Notes: generated by a model from the letters alone, not told the origin. A DNA stretch of 64,000 nucleotides from Triglochin maritima (GCA_963682175.1 OY821779.1:6150501-6214500), one strand, 5' to 3'; shown: positions 27,180 through 39,540, counted from the first letter of the stretch. Numbers and translations: made by a program.

Positions 27180-28880
27180 CCGTAATTTTTTTATTTAATA
27201 AAAAAATTGAAATTTCGAATTTTAGGAAGAAATTTTTTTTCGAAGAATACTCCGCTCGCGGGTGTGACCCGCGATCCGTCCCCCGAATTTATTTATTTTT
27301 TTTTGACGGATCGCGGTCCAACCCGCGATCCGTCATTTTAAAAAAAAAATCCACGGATCGCGGGTGGGAACCCCGATCCGTGGAAAAAAATTTTTAATTT
27401 TTTTTTTCTGTTTTAGTATTATTTTGTTTTCTGTTTTCTTTTTTATTTTAATTATTTGTAATCTTTTTAAAAAAAAATTCAAAATATGTTTTGAAAGCAA
27501 ATATAATAAAAAACATAGTTAAAACGATTTTAAAAAAATCAAAACATCAAACACTACAACTAAAATCTGTGACTTTTTTTTATTTTCTTTTATTGTTTTT
27601 GATTTTATGTTTTGTTTTTTTAAAAATCATTTTAACTATGTTATATATATATATTTCAAAATATATTTCCTAATTTTTATAAATATTTTAAAAAAAATTA
27701 ATTATGTTTTTAATTTTTTGTTGTATCGACCTCCAAAATATTTGTAATGTGTGTACACCCTACGAATTTTTGACAACGTTACCAATTTTTTGTTTTAATT
27801 AGTTTTATGGTTTGTTTAATATTCAGTTGTAAATAATTTATTATTCTGACTAAAAAATTTTGTTTTTATATTGTATAAAATACCCTAACAATTCAAAATA
27901 CACGTCGAGTTATCGACGTGATTTGGAGGTCGTTTCTTGAAAAAATTAAAAACAAAATTAATTTTTTAATAAATAATATCAATTAGAAAACATATTTTGA
28001 AAAAAAAAATTAAAAAAGATTACAAATAATTAAAATAAAAAGGAAAAACAGAAGAAAAATAAAACTAAAACAGAAAACCGAAAAAAAAAATTATTTTTTA
28101 GTCGTAGCGTTTTATGTTTTGATTTTTTTAAAATCGTTTTAACTATGTTTTTTATTATATTTGTTTTCAAAATATGTTTTGTAGTTGTTAATATGTTTAG
28201 AAAAAAATTAATTGTGTTTTTAATTTTTTGTTTTATCGACCTCCAAAAATATTTGTAATGTGTGTACACCCTACGAATTTTTGACAACGTTTTCAATTTT
28301 TTGTTTTAATTAGTTTTAAGGTTTGTTTAATATCAGTTGTAAATAATTTATTAATCTTGCTAAGAAATTTTGTTTTTTATTGTATAAAATACCGTAACAT
28401 TTCAATACGCCGGGTTATCGAAGTGATTTGGAGGTCGATTATTGAAAAAATTAAAAATAATTTTAAAAATTTGAAAAAATAATATCAATTAGAAAACATA
28501 TTTTGAAAAAAAAGATTTTAAAAAAGATTACAAATAATTATAATAAAAAATAAAAACAGAAATAATAAAATAAAACTAAAACAGAAAAAAATTAAAAAAC
28601 AAATTCAGGAAAAAAATATTTTTTTATTGTTTTCCACGGATCGCAGGTGAGAACCGCGATCCGTGGAATTTTTTTTTAAAAAAAATGACGGATCGCGGTT
28701 CCAACCTGCGATCCGTCAAAAAAAAAAAATTTGGTTGGACGGAACGCGGGTGTGACCAGCGATCCGTGGAGCACGGATCGCGGGTCATACCCGCGTTCGT
28801 AATATTTTTGGAAAAAAAATGCCTAAATTTCGAAATTTGAATTTTTTTTTATTGAATAAAAAAATTACAGTTGTTTAGTT
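27180..28880. repeat. AT-rich fold-back block with GC-rich hairpins
   Basis: The outer arms (about 27220-27490 and 28490-28800) are inverted copies, each with hairpins of ACGGATCGCGG type. One at 27305-27334 has a perfect 12-bp stem, and another lies at 28687-28717. A second inverted pair is 27495-27555 with 28110-28175. Two direct copies of a ~210-bp unit start ATCGACCTCCAAA and end TTTGGAGGTCG (27724-27934 and 28231-28440). The layout suggests nested inverted duplication inside an intron of the MULE gene. Confidence 0.75.
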
Positions 28881-28994
28881 TAGTTTTCTTTTTAAATAAT
28901 AATTTTGGGTCAGGAGTTCGCGAGAGACGTCCGTCCGAAAGGGGAGGCGTCTGCTGAAGGAGACGCCCCAATTTTTATTTTTATTTTTAATTAT

Positions 28995-29235
28995 TTAAAT
29001 TGATTATAAATTGTGATAATTGCTAAATAAATTAATTATTATGTTAATAATTAGTTAAATTAGTTAGTAAATCCTTTATTGATTATAATTTGTGATAATT
29101 ACTAAGTAATTTGACTATTAAGTTAATAATTAGTTTAATTATTTTAGTAAATGATTATTGATTATAATTTGTGATAATTGCTAAATAAATTGATCATTAA
29201 GTTAATAATAAGTTTAATTATTTTAGTAAATCCAG
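28995..29235. repeat. Three tandem ~78-bp AT-rich units
   Basis: Each unit contains TTGTGATAATT followed by CTAAATAAATT or a variant, then TTAATAATTAG. No coding potential. Confidence 0.75.
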
Positions 29236-29271
29236 TAACAAAAAATTATTTTAAAATTTGAATTAATAGTC

Positions 29272-31017
29272 ATCGGGTTACCGTGGAGGAAAAGGGAAAT
29301 CAATTCTCTTACGTGCGGTACGTAGTTTAGCAGATGAGTCAGGTCCTCGTCATCCACGTAGACGAGGTGATTCTGCTTCAGTTAGGAGAGAGAAAAATAT
29401 TTTACGTCGTCGTCAGACACCTGAGAATTCTTTCGACAACGAGAACGATTCAGATGAGTTGAGGAGTCACGACGAGAGTGACGATGGAGGTCGGTATGGC
29501 TTGGAGCCACAGGAGTAGGCAATACAACAGTATGGTCGAGGACGGGGGCTGGTACGGCTTGTGATCGATGATTCGAGTTCGTGCACTGCAGACGCCCAAA
29601 CTCAGAAGAAGAAGAAGAGCGGTGATGACGAGTCTTGGATCGTGACGGATATGATGTCTGATGGTCATCTAGATGGCAGCGTCATTCCGAGTTTCGGATG
29701 CCACATTACCAGACTCATCTGGGATGACGGGGATCGGAAGGTTTTGAAGTGTCATAATCGGCACAGAGCATGTATTACATTGCAGGCTTGGCGTTCAGTG
29801 ATGACTGATGATATGACGGCGAGCATTAGTGATAGTGGATTGGGTCACTTTTCGTACAACATGTTTTCCTGCATTGACATGTCGTTGATTTCGACTTTTG
29901 TGGAGTGGTGGCAGCCTCACACCAACATTTTTCACTTGCCGTTCGGAGAGATAACGACCATGTTGCATGACGTCTTTCAGATTCTGCACATTCCTGTTGA
30001 GGGTTGTATGGTCAGTGTGCAGGCGCCGACGTCTGAGTTGAAGTTTTTTGTATCAGAGTTGCTGAGTGTCAGCCTCGAGGGTCTTAGGCAAGATAGCTCA
30101 TTTTGGAGTGACGGTGGTGTTAGTATCGATGCGGTGGAGTGGTTGAGCGTGGTCATCCTCGTTCACATATGTGGGCTGTCCGGGCCGAGGATAAGAGCGA
30201 TGGTCGACTTCTTTCTATTCGTAGACGGCTAGATCAGATGACTGCATCGCATGTATATAATGTATATATCATTCACGTTTATTTAAATTTCAAGTTTATT
30301 ATTATTAACGTATAAACGTTTATGTGGAGTGGTTGTTGTATGGTCCTGAGCCTGATGTAGCTGTACCGAGGACTACATTTTATGAGTGTTATTCGTTATA
30401 GGGATATCATAGAGTCTTATTTACCTAATCGCGTGTTACGTCAGTTAGGTTACGTTCAGGTGATCCCGGTTGACATCCTGACGCCCGAGCATGCAGTACG
30501 GTCTGCGATTGCGATGACGTACGACGTCAGGCATATCGTTTCGTTCACGGAAACGGTTTGGAGGACATTTCCGAGAGTAAGACGACTTCACCTGGACGAT
30601 CTGATTCATATCCGCGACCCCTCCACTTGTGATGCAGATTATTTGCAGTGGTTCGGTAGGTGCTCACATCAACTCATCATACGCGGTACCATTCCGAGAC
30701 CGGAGAGACCACTGGATAGGACATGTGCCGATACAGTAAGTTTATCTAATTTAATTTGTAATTGTAATGTATGTTTTGTTTTTATTGTTACTGTACGCTA
30801 ATTTTTATGTTACATACAGTGGATCAATAGGGCAATACGGTATACGCAGCCGTTCTTGCGACAGAGAGACAGGATGTCGACTGAGGATACGAGACTTGGA
30901 TGTACAAATTGGGATCGGCTCATTGAGGATTGGAACAGCCAGTTGGGCATTTCAGACCATGATTCGGATGCTGAGTTCCAGTTGACTTGCTCTTACTTTC
31001 ATTTTATTATATGTTGA
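29272..31017 (+). pseudogene. Transposon-borne plant mobile domain (PMD) protein, degenerate
   Basis: Family: PMD domains occur in MAIN/MAIL host proteins and in MULE and Gypsy elements. Segments: 29272-30232, 30382-30735 and 30820-31017; the last two join by a clean GT-AG intron in phase 0. The first has a basic/acidic N-terminus, then PMD signatures PSFGCHITRLIW, LISTFVEWWQPHTNIFHLPF and GEITTMLHDVFQILHIPV. The second has the C-terminal DIIESYLPNRVLRQLGYVQ. An in-frame TAG at 29516-29518 interrupts the first. It ends at a stop at 30230-30232, and the middle of the domain seems missing before 30382. Probably inactive. The upstream exon is unknown; 27107-27160 is a candidate. Confidence 0.75.
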
Positions 31018-31383
31018 AATGTTACTACATTTGTTGGTATTTGCTTATGCTTATCTGTGTGCTCTTATTATTTATTTCTTATGAACATATCTTCTACTTA
31101 TTTCTTTAGTTATCGTATTTTTAATACTTATTTCTCACGAATATATCTTCGACTTATTTCTTTAGCTATCATATTTTTAATACTTAAATTTAAAAGCTGG
31201 TAAAAGAATAACACGATATAAGTACAAATACACTATATATTATACATTACAAATGTATTACAAATTACAATCAAAAAGTACTATGTAACCGGTTCCAATA
31301 CCTTATCTTACTTTCATACTGATCCTCTCATCCAATAACACTATCATCTCGCATTTGATACCACAAGGTCGCTACAGTAGGTA
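31018..31383. other. Spacer between convergent MULE genes
   Basis: AT-rich, with two similar copies of TTTCTTTAGYTATCRTATTTTT near 31100-31180. Probably 3' ends of the flanking transposon genes. Confidence 0.4.
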
Positions 31384-31887
31384 CTAGGAAATCATCAACA
31401 AATTATAAACGAATAAATATATGTAACTCCTTAAATGAGCAAAGACCAACTTTCTGACAGGCCTCGTCATGTTAGACGGACTCTCCCAATGTAGCACAGT
31501 AAGACACGAGAATAACGAATCATCAATTCCCATTGAGAAATACATGACCGCACACTTGTAAAAATTAGCAATCAGGAACAAGTTGGCTCAAACCTCCATA
31601 TAATGATCATCGTCACAAGTTCCTCCGCCCCAATCAATTCGTTGACGAGCCTGTACCACATTGCCGAAATAGACATTCTCATAAATAGGATGCACACCTA
31701 TCTCATTAGAAATCGCATGACGGGCGCACGACCAGTTGTCTTAACCACCATGGAAGACATCGACAACACATCAAAATCCACAGTTGCCATCAGCACGTAC
31801 GTCATTCCACCTCTCCAGAAATGGTAAAATGATTCCTGGTAGTCTATCAACATATGTGAAGTTATCTACGTCAGTCCGTCCGGACAT
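31384..31887 (-). pseudogene. OTU-like cysteine protease fragment, degenerate
   Basis: From an ATG at 31887-31885 the frame reads FTYVDRLPGIILPFLERW and then ADGNCGF, the D-G-N-C box around the catalytic Cys of OTU deubiquitinases. A TGA (31771-31773) follows directly where the family usually has Arg. A TAA (31741-31743) sits just before DNW. The frame continues through RIDWGGGTCDDDHYME, and a further stretch (MYFSMGIDDSLFS) resembles the OTU C-terminal half. The catalytic His region is not clear. OTU-like domains are known in some plant MULEs. It may have been the C-terminal part or a partner of the adjacent transposase. Confidence 0.55.
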
Positions 31888-32001
31888 TGTAAGATAGAGA
31901 AATAACAATTCATTAAAACAACAAAATTAGGAGATAATATATTAACCCTCTTTAGATTAGTGATATATATTAAATAACAACAAATATATCGTCATAGCAG
32001 A

Positions 32002-33971
32002 TCATGTGCCCGTGTTCACGGACGATCGAGGCGAATGGGAAGACCGACCACGACCCCTGCTCCCACTATTGGCAGACCGACCACGACCTTGCTTGGCATA
32101 CTCGAAGGCACTCGGGTCCCGACGTGTCGACTTTCCCCTAGGTCGACCTCGTACCTTAGTATTTTCTACGGGTTCTCCATAGTTTGACTGATCGGGGTGT
32201 AACTGTTCGTATAAAATACGAGAGCCACTACGAATTACTGCAGGGTCGCTCTCCGAAATCTCATCAACGAGCTTCCGAAAATGCTCGACCTATTGTGCTT
32301 ATTGATCCACAAACTGACATCTGGACTCCTTCTCCAATGACAAGTGTTTTCCAGAATGGATGAATCTGCTCTAAATAAATTCCATTACCTGACGTAAAAC
32401 ACTCGTACATGGTACATGCACAAGGAATCACATGTGATGTCAGAAAAGCACACCCGCAACGATATTCAACTTCATCACTTAAGTCAGACATTCTCTTCAA
32501 CTCTTGAGTCAATAACGACAAGCAACGATGCGAAACTCGGTCATTTATATGCTGAAACAAAGGACCTATGTAGTTTGCCAAAATTCGACGTCTCGAATCT
32601 TCAAGAAAGTTCCGAATATTCGTTAGCTGCATTTCAATAGCCGAGTTCACGCGGTCGAAAAGAGTGTCGAGAGCGACAGTCGATGTAGTGATCCACTCTT
32701 TCAGAGCCGAATGTGCACTTTCCACCATGCAGTTCGTAGTGTTGCCGAAATGAAGAACTTTATTCGTCCAATTCAACACAAACTTTTCTTTATGCATCAA
32801 CCACGTGTCTTCCACATACTCCGTGAGCACTGGGCAGAACTTGAAAGAATTTTTCAGATTACAGACTGATCTATCATAATCCGTCTGTGAATCAGAAATC
32901 ATAACTTTCCTCTACTTTTCACGCCTAAAACTCTCTGCAAGCTGATTGCTCTTGCCGAATACGTGGTGTGCGTAGTTGTACACGTCTTTGTTGATATGTC
33001 ATGTGTAAAGTAAATGAGCAGACTTAGGAAAAACCTCTGCCACTGGTCACATCAGACCCATCTCCCGGTCCATTATTATTGCAGTCGGACTATCAATATT
33101 CAATAACAGATCTCGCAACCTCTCCAACACCCACTGCTAACTAGACTCGGTCTCACCCTTCAAAATCGCATATCCGACGAGGAAATTCATGTTTGTTGGA
33201 GTAACCTCAACCATCTCAAACAAATGCATCTTGTACTTATTCGTCTTATACATCGAATCCATGAAAATTACGAATGAGTATGTACGCAATAACTGAACAG
33301 AATTCGGATGTGCCAAAAATGCGTGAGTGAAGACATTAGTTTCTTCAGCTGCCACGATCAAATGCAAATAGTTACACTGCACTGATTGACTGAGAAACTG
33401 CTGAGCGGGATTCCTGTCTTCAAATTTCGTCATCCTCATGTACTCTCTGAAGTTATAAATGTGTCTTTGATTGAGATTATCCTCCGGGAATTTCTCCTTT
33501 ACTGCCAACAAAATCTTATGTGGTCTTGCTTGTGCCTCAGTAATATCACGAACAATTTGCTTGGCCCCAGCACTAAGTCTGCAGACTTGTAGGTGACCCT
33601 CTGAATAAATGGCAAGTGCGTGATTGTGCTACCCATATGTGCTATTAGAAACAACGACCCATTCATCACGATCCCGTCGCTCGACTACTTTTACCAAAAA
33701 ACGACAACCGCAACCATTTCTTTTTGTGTTCTTTCATAGTGCAATACTCGTATCACGAGAACTCATTTCATGTCTGCGATCACATCTCAGGTAACAATTC
33801 ATCTGATTATCTATTTTTGGTTTGTATGATGATATAACCAAAAAAAACTGACTCCTATTGTAACTTGTTTCACCCATTTATAAGATTCATCGATTGTTGT
33901 AAATATTTGTTTACTATCAAAAAACTCACTGTAATCTACTCTATCACCACCAAAATCTTGCAACGAAACCT
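32002..33971 (-). pseudogene. MULE transposase (FAR1-like), degenerate
   Basis: Read from 33971 down: an N-terminal part DFGGDRVDYSEFFDS, a WRKY-GCM1-like DNA-binding segment with STYG-HNHALA, then LAVKEKFPEDNLNQRHIYN. The transposase core has MDSMYKTNKYKM with the first catalytic Asp and IIMDREMGLM with the second. A SWIM zinc finger follows (YRCGCAFLTSHVIPCACTMY), then a basic tail GRPRGKSTRRDPSAFEY. Stops interrupt it, for example TAG at 33137-33139 and another between IIMDREMGLM and the next conserved block. Together with the OTU-like remnant this identifies the element as a MULE. Not functional as read. Confidence 0.85.
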
Positions 33972-34055
33972 GAAAAAAAAATTAATTTAACAGAAGAAGA
34001 AAAAAACGGAGTGTCTATGCCAGATGCCTCCACGTTGGGGGAGGCGCCTTGCTAA

Positions 34056-34081
34056 GACGCCTCTACCATAATGGAGGCGTC
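34056..34081. repeat. GACGCCTC hairpin
   Basis: GACGCCTC (34056-34063) and GAGGCGTC (34074-34081) form a perfect 8-bp stem. It sits inside a short run of similar AGACGCC/GAGGCG repeats, about 34020-34105. Confidence 0.7.
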
Positions 34082-34319
34082 TTAGCCAGACGTCCGAGTT
34101 GGAGAAAAAAATCCGCCCCCGTTAGCTCATCAGTTCCAAGTACTTCGCTAGACATTTTCGTGGTGTTGGTACTAGGAATGTGAGTAAATTTGAGTGAAAA
34201 CCTTATTTAAAGGCACGAGACAAAATGAGTATTAAGTGATTTGTTAAGAATAAAAAAATAATTATTAATACGATTTAAATTATTTTTCAACCACTAACAG
34301 CGGCATCCAAATTAAAATA

Positions 34320-35667
34320 CCAAAAACATGGGATCACTTGGAATCGTGATAAGTTTGATAACGGAGGGGACATGATTTAAGTCATAATTTTTGAATAAGA
34401 AAGACAAATATCATTTGACGTATAAAAAAAGAGAAAATCCTTATAGTGTGTCAAAGGACGCTTTACTGACTTGAACATATTTGCAGGAGCCACAAACACC
34501 AATCACACTGTTGGTGATGAGAAGAAGGGTCGGGATTTGCTCTCTGATGTGAAATGTCATGGCATTTAAAAACAGATGCATTGGTCAGAACAAATTCCTG
34601 TTTGTCTAAATATTCTTATTAGATGTGGTTTGGCCATAAAAATGCTCTTGTTTGTTCTTTATGCCTTCCAAATGGTAACAATAATCAACCTACAGTGAAT
34701 CACATATTCACATGTGCAAAAAGACAATGATTTCCCAAAATTATGTGGCAACTTAAGGGTGAACTTCACGTTTCGGAGGAAAAAGGGTGCAAGCAATGGA
34801 AAGTTTTTTCCCCTTCTAAATCTATCAAGCTTAGGCAAGAAGAATAAGATTATAAGAAAACCGGGGATTTGGCCTAACAAGACCTAGGGAGAACCTCGTC
34901 CTAATTAATGAACTATAATGTGATATGATGGCATCATACTTGTTAAATTGGTGAGGCTACTAATCTAATATACAATTTATTTCAAACATTTAAGTCTTTT
35001 TTGTATGAAAGGGAATGGTCGCTCATGAGATAGTGGGACTAGCAGAATTGGTACTCTAATTTAAAAATCGAATCGAATCCACGTTTGAATCACATTCGAC
35101 CATATACTAGAAGAAAACAATCGATCGTTTCACCCAAACAAATGGTTTGCTTGTTGACCCAATCTGAATTGGTTGACTGGAAGAAGAAAAAAGGTCAAAC
35201 CGCCGGGTCCATCGTTCCGTTCAACCACAGATTGATGCCTTCAATTTAAATATTAAAATATCAAAGAGAATAATTTTTTGGTATTTTGATTTATTTTAAA
35301 GTTACGAAAACTTTCATTTCATGAACATAATATAGTGAATACTCTACTTTGTAAACATAAAAGTTCACTTTAATAGCTACCGTTTGAACATCATTTCATG
35401 AACATAGTGAATTATATTTTTAAGATTCAAACACACAAAATTACATATTAGACGAAGACTACGAATTTACCTAGGTTTACCCAATGCGGGCTACGTCGTG
35501 TTTTTTTTCCCTTCATTTCTTGTGTTGTTCTATAACCGTCCATACAAGAGCAATTTATGGAGCAGTTAAAATTCTAATTGCAATCAATAACTTAAAACAC
35601 ATCATGCCCAAAAACACACATTAATAACCCAAAACTAGTACTGAACTACTAATAAATATCCAAACCC
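34320..35667. other. Intergenic, no gene seen
   Basis: AT-rich on both strands without supported coding sequence. A short GGTTGACTGG/GGTCAAACCG segment near 35165-35225 resembles decayed low-complexity repeats elsewhere in the window. Confidence 0.4.
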
Positions 35668-36103
35668 AAAAAAACACTTTAAGCATGAAGTTTGAGGATC
35701 TCATCACCAGGGAACGAGACCCTCGACCGACCCGTCAGAGTAGGCAGAAGAAGTACGAGTCAATCCCAAACACTTGCTTTAGTGATTTAAACGTTATTTG
35801 TTTAGTTACTTATCGTTTTAAATTTGAACTCTTAAAGTATTTTTTATACAACTTTGTTAGGCAAAAAATCAATATATATTTATCAATGTGAACTCGATTG
35901 AACGGACTGGACCATCAGTTGAACTAATGTTTTGCTATTTGTTCGGTTTAATTCTCGGTGAAACATACGTGCACGCCATCATTGGTCCAACAAGGTTGAA
36001 CTCTTTTGAACTAAACCAATTATTTTTCGACTCATCCGCGGGATTGTGTTTCAAAAACCTTGAGTGAGGAGATCCTCAAACCTCACTCTTAAAGTGTTTT
36101 TTT
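35668..36103. mobile_element. MITE-like element with ~35-bp terminal inverted repeats
   Basis: The left end runs from AAAAAAACACTTTAAG through GTTTGAGGATCTC. The reverse complement of the right end has the same two blocks with the same spacing and few mismatches. The body is 436 bp. I could not identify a target duplication, so the superfamily is unknown. It carries a copy of the GTCAGAGTRGGC module. Confidence 0.65.
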
Positions 36104-37870
36104 ACGAGTAAGTATAAAAGTGTTCTTAATGTCTGCAATTATATTCATCAATTCATTGTTCTGGCTGTTTCAAATTTGAGAAGGATTAGATTGTATGTTG
36201 GATTTTTATTTAGGGGGGATAATCATTTCCACTGTTCATACCTACCTTAATTTTCGTTATATTGGTCATCCTTCAAGTATCTTTAATTTTGATCATACTT
36301 TTATCACATTATTTTCTTCATAACCACAGTAATTATTTATATCAAAGTGATAGACAAGTACGATAATTATAGGTTTAACCACAAAAAACAAATAAGTACC
36401 ACAGAGTAGTGGAGGGAATTAGAACCAATGCAAAGTTAACCCAATAACCCCAAGATGGGTCCTACCCTACCTCTTACCTTGGATGAAACTGAAATCAACA
36501 TGTCTAATGCAAATCCCAATCATCCTTTGAAGTGGTTGAAAAAATGAAAACTGAGATTGTTTGGTAAGTGGGCATTAGAATACAATTAACCCAAGGCCTA
36601 GGATGGAATATAAGAGAATGGTCCATGAGGAATTTCGTGCTGAAAGCATACATATATGATATATCATAGAATAGACCAAACAAGAGGTCTGAAAAAGATA
36701 AAGACATGGAGCACTCTGTGTGAGTTCCTCCACCCTTGGGAAAAGCAAAAGTGAAAGGAAGAAGAATTATTGTGTTAAATAGGATCTTGTGTTGTCTAAT
36801 GATCAAAACCCTTATCCCACGTTCCCTGTCTAATTCCTAACTAAAACAGGATGTAATATAATAATGTGTTTTAAAAAAAGCAATATAGAGTCTGAGACTC
36901 TGAGGTTGGTCTATATGTAATTATGTATAGAGCTCTTCTTTTAATGAAAACTACGAAACATCATCAAGAATGTCATCATCTTGTCGACTTGTCCTGGTGC
37001 TTGTGCTGGGGTTATTATATGTTAACCTTTGCATCAGCAGTTTTCATTTGAAATTGGAAATATTGGATGCTTTATTGATTGATTTATTCGTTCGAGTAGG
37101 AGAAGCCTGGTTTCACAAGTGCAATCTACAGAGAAAATAGTAAATAAATCATCAGTATTAGGAAGTGAATCAGTAACTACCTTATCAAGTTCGAATATGT
37201 GATGCATTTTTAGCTAAATTTCAAAGGTCTTCACTTGTCATTTGTCAAGAAATAGATCTATGCAAAAACATGCTATGCAAAGAAAACGTTTTTCTTCATT
37301 AAAATGGATCTTCGTAAACTTTTTTCAAAAAAAATAAAAAATAAAGAGAAATTAAGCAGAGTGAAAAGAAGGGGGTCGTGTTGAGTTATAGTTTAGATGG
37401 TTAACTAAAGTGCACTTGAACCCAAGTTTTTTTTTTGTTTGACATGGTCATTATACATTCATTGAAATTACAAGCAATTTTAGGGTCTTATAGTGTCTCA
37501 TATGCTGTTACATTCGATTAATTGAGACTATATTTCCAATAACAAGGATATTTTCAGAAATCTCAAAAAAAAAAAAAACTCTTTTGATTATACACATCTC
37601 CGAGACTCCGACTAGCTTTATTCGCAACAACTAGTTCGTCACAAAGGTGTTGTGTCGTTCAAAGATATCGTGAGCCAATCTTTACAATTTTTTTACGACG
37701 TCTACACGTTTCGTCGCCATTTAACAGATAATATCTCCCACGTGAATGTTTCCGGCTAATTCTTGTTACGGTAAACTATTTAAACCACCCGAATTGGTAT
37801 TAGAGTTAAGTTCATCTTAAATTGCACTAAAACTAGTTCAAAATCACAGACTTTATTAGTCACCTTTGAT
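36104..37870. other. Intergenic, no gene seen
   Basis: I found no coding homology. I also looked for known microRNA families around 36480-36830, where short complementary segments are suggestive, and found none. Confidence 0.4.
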
Positions 37871-38336
37871 TAGGGATGTGAAATTCTGCTCGAGCTGGTT
37901 AGCTCGTTCGAGCTTTGGCTCGATAAAGTTCGATTTGTTTATTAAACGAGTTAAGTTTAAATATCAAAATCCGCTCATTTAATAAATGAATCAAGTCTTA
38001 GTTTGACTCGGTTAGCTCGATAAGAACTCATTTAACTCGTTTAAGTTTATATACATATTATATATATGTCACAAAAAAATTTATCATTTTATATATCTCA
38101 ATTACCTAAAAGTAGACCGTATAATTAATAAAATTTCTCATTTATATGCTAATGATGTTTATAAAATGTAATATATTTTACAACAAGTTAATCAAACCTT
38201 AAACATACTTAAACGAGCTGAAAAACTTGTTGAGGTTCTCAAACGAACAAACAAGCCAAGTTCGAGCTCGACTCGTTTATTAAACAAGCCAAACTCAAAC
38301 AAGTGATCTGGCTTGTTTAGGCTCGTTTACACCGTG
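37871..38336. mobile_element. Degenerate low-complexity insertion, GAGCTCG-rich
   Basis: It starts TAGGGATGTGAAA and ends CTCGTTTACACCGTG. The interior is variants of GCTCGAGC and GCTCGTTTA in both orientations. The layout matches the hAT-like elements at 11970 and 43576. The flanks CCTTTGAT and AGTTTGAC share only TTTGA, so the target duplication is weak. Confidence 0.45.
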
Positions 38337-39540
38337 AGTTTGACTTGTTTGGGCTCATTGAAATATCGGTTGATTTTAAATACAGTGATAAACAAAAACT
38401 CAATTTCTTTTTTTGATGACTCGTACTCACTCCCACTTGGGACATATAAGTTGTAGTTTTGAACCGGAAGTAGTCCAATACCTTTTTTACTGATATATAA
38501 TTAACTATGTTATTGTGGTTTGAACTTACGTTCGGAGATGAATGTTTTGCTCGCCCAACCAACTACGGTATGCCTCCCAATTTCAAAAGTTCTGATATGA
38601 CCAACTGAGACCAGTTTAATCGGAAGATTTTGTGTCTTCAGAATTCCCATAGTCTCGTTTGTTTGTTTTGGACGTTGGATTTTAAAATCTAGTGGAACAG
38701 TAAAGTAAATGAAATTTAAAAAAAAAAAACCGATACGTTGGTTACGAGTTATGTGGAAACACCAGCAAGGATCTGCATGTGCGTTGATTATCCACGAAAA
38801 ACACACCTTACATCTTAAGCCGTCACGTTCACATCTACCAACTACGAATTTCATCTTTCCAATTAATGGGGTTAGAAAATGTGTAACAAATTAACTAAAC
38901 CCCCCACTTGCAAAAGTAAGAAACTTCACAAATGTTTAAATGGAATGGAAGAAAAAAAGTTGAGTTTGGTGAAGTCCAATTTCAATGATGCATTGAGATC
39001 AATACAAACTGAAAGTTGTTGCAACCTATATCGGCTTTTGGTGGTTGGAAAGCCCGTGTTGTGTACCTTTTGTCAATTTGTTCAGTGAGGAGAATATATC
39101 ACAAAAGCATCGGATTCATTTTTTATTGCTTACCTTCTCCCACGGTCCCTTTTGTTTGCTTTAAGAATAACTTTCGGTTAGATTTTTCAAGAATCCGATG
39201 TCAGAAATTTAAAGTTTACCATGATTTTAATGTGTTATTCGGTTAACCAACCATAACTAAGATGGTATATAGTGCGTATTTTCGCTCTGCACGGATGCAA
39301 GTCATTGTTTTGCGCCTAGTGGAGGAAGGAAAGCGACATGATTGTAGCTTCTAAATGTTGCTATATTAAGTTGTAATATATATTGTAAAGTAAAAAGTAC
39401 ATTAAGCAAATTATGATGTGTAAATATAGTTGTCAATTATACATATCATGTAATGACAGTTTAATTGACATGTACCAATTACTGATGTTTTCCTAAAATA
39501 TTCTAATAGCTAGTGACCCACAACTTAATATAACATCCTT
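38337..39540. other. Intergenic, no gene seen
   Basis: No supported coding sequence, RNA gene or repeat. Confidence 0.4.

Larger units (their letters stand above)
26955..34310. mobile_element. MULE-like transposon with plant-mobile-domain, transposase and OTU-like remnants
   Basis: The interior has a Mutator-like transposase and OTU-like fragment on minus and a plant-mobile-domain gene on plus, facing each other. The left end (about 26962-27060) and the reverse complement of the right end share CTGT near the tip, then TTAAATCGT and AT-rich sequence. Both ends are much more similar to the ends of the 53384-54380 element. Possible 9-bp duplications are GTTAAAATA (26946-26954) and ATTAAAATA (34311-34319), with one mismatch. 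Exact boundaries remain uncertain. Confidence 0.75.

Noticed and set aside
27491..28296. Lys/Ile/Phe-rich open frames in the AT-rich block
   Set aside because: Composition artefacts of near-pure A/T sequence inside an inverted-repeat structure.
36480..36830. Possible microRNA precursor
   Set aside because: Short complementary segments are present, but no known family mature sequence and no convincing long hairpin could be read.
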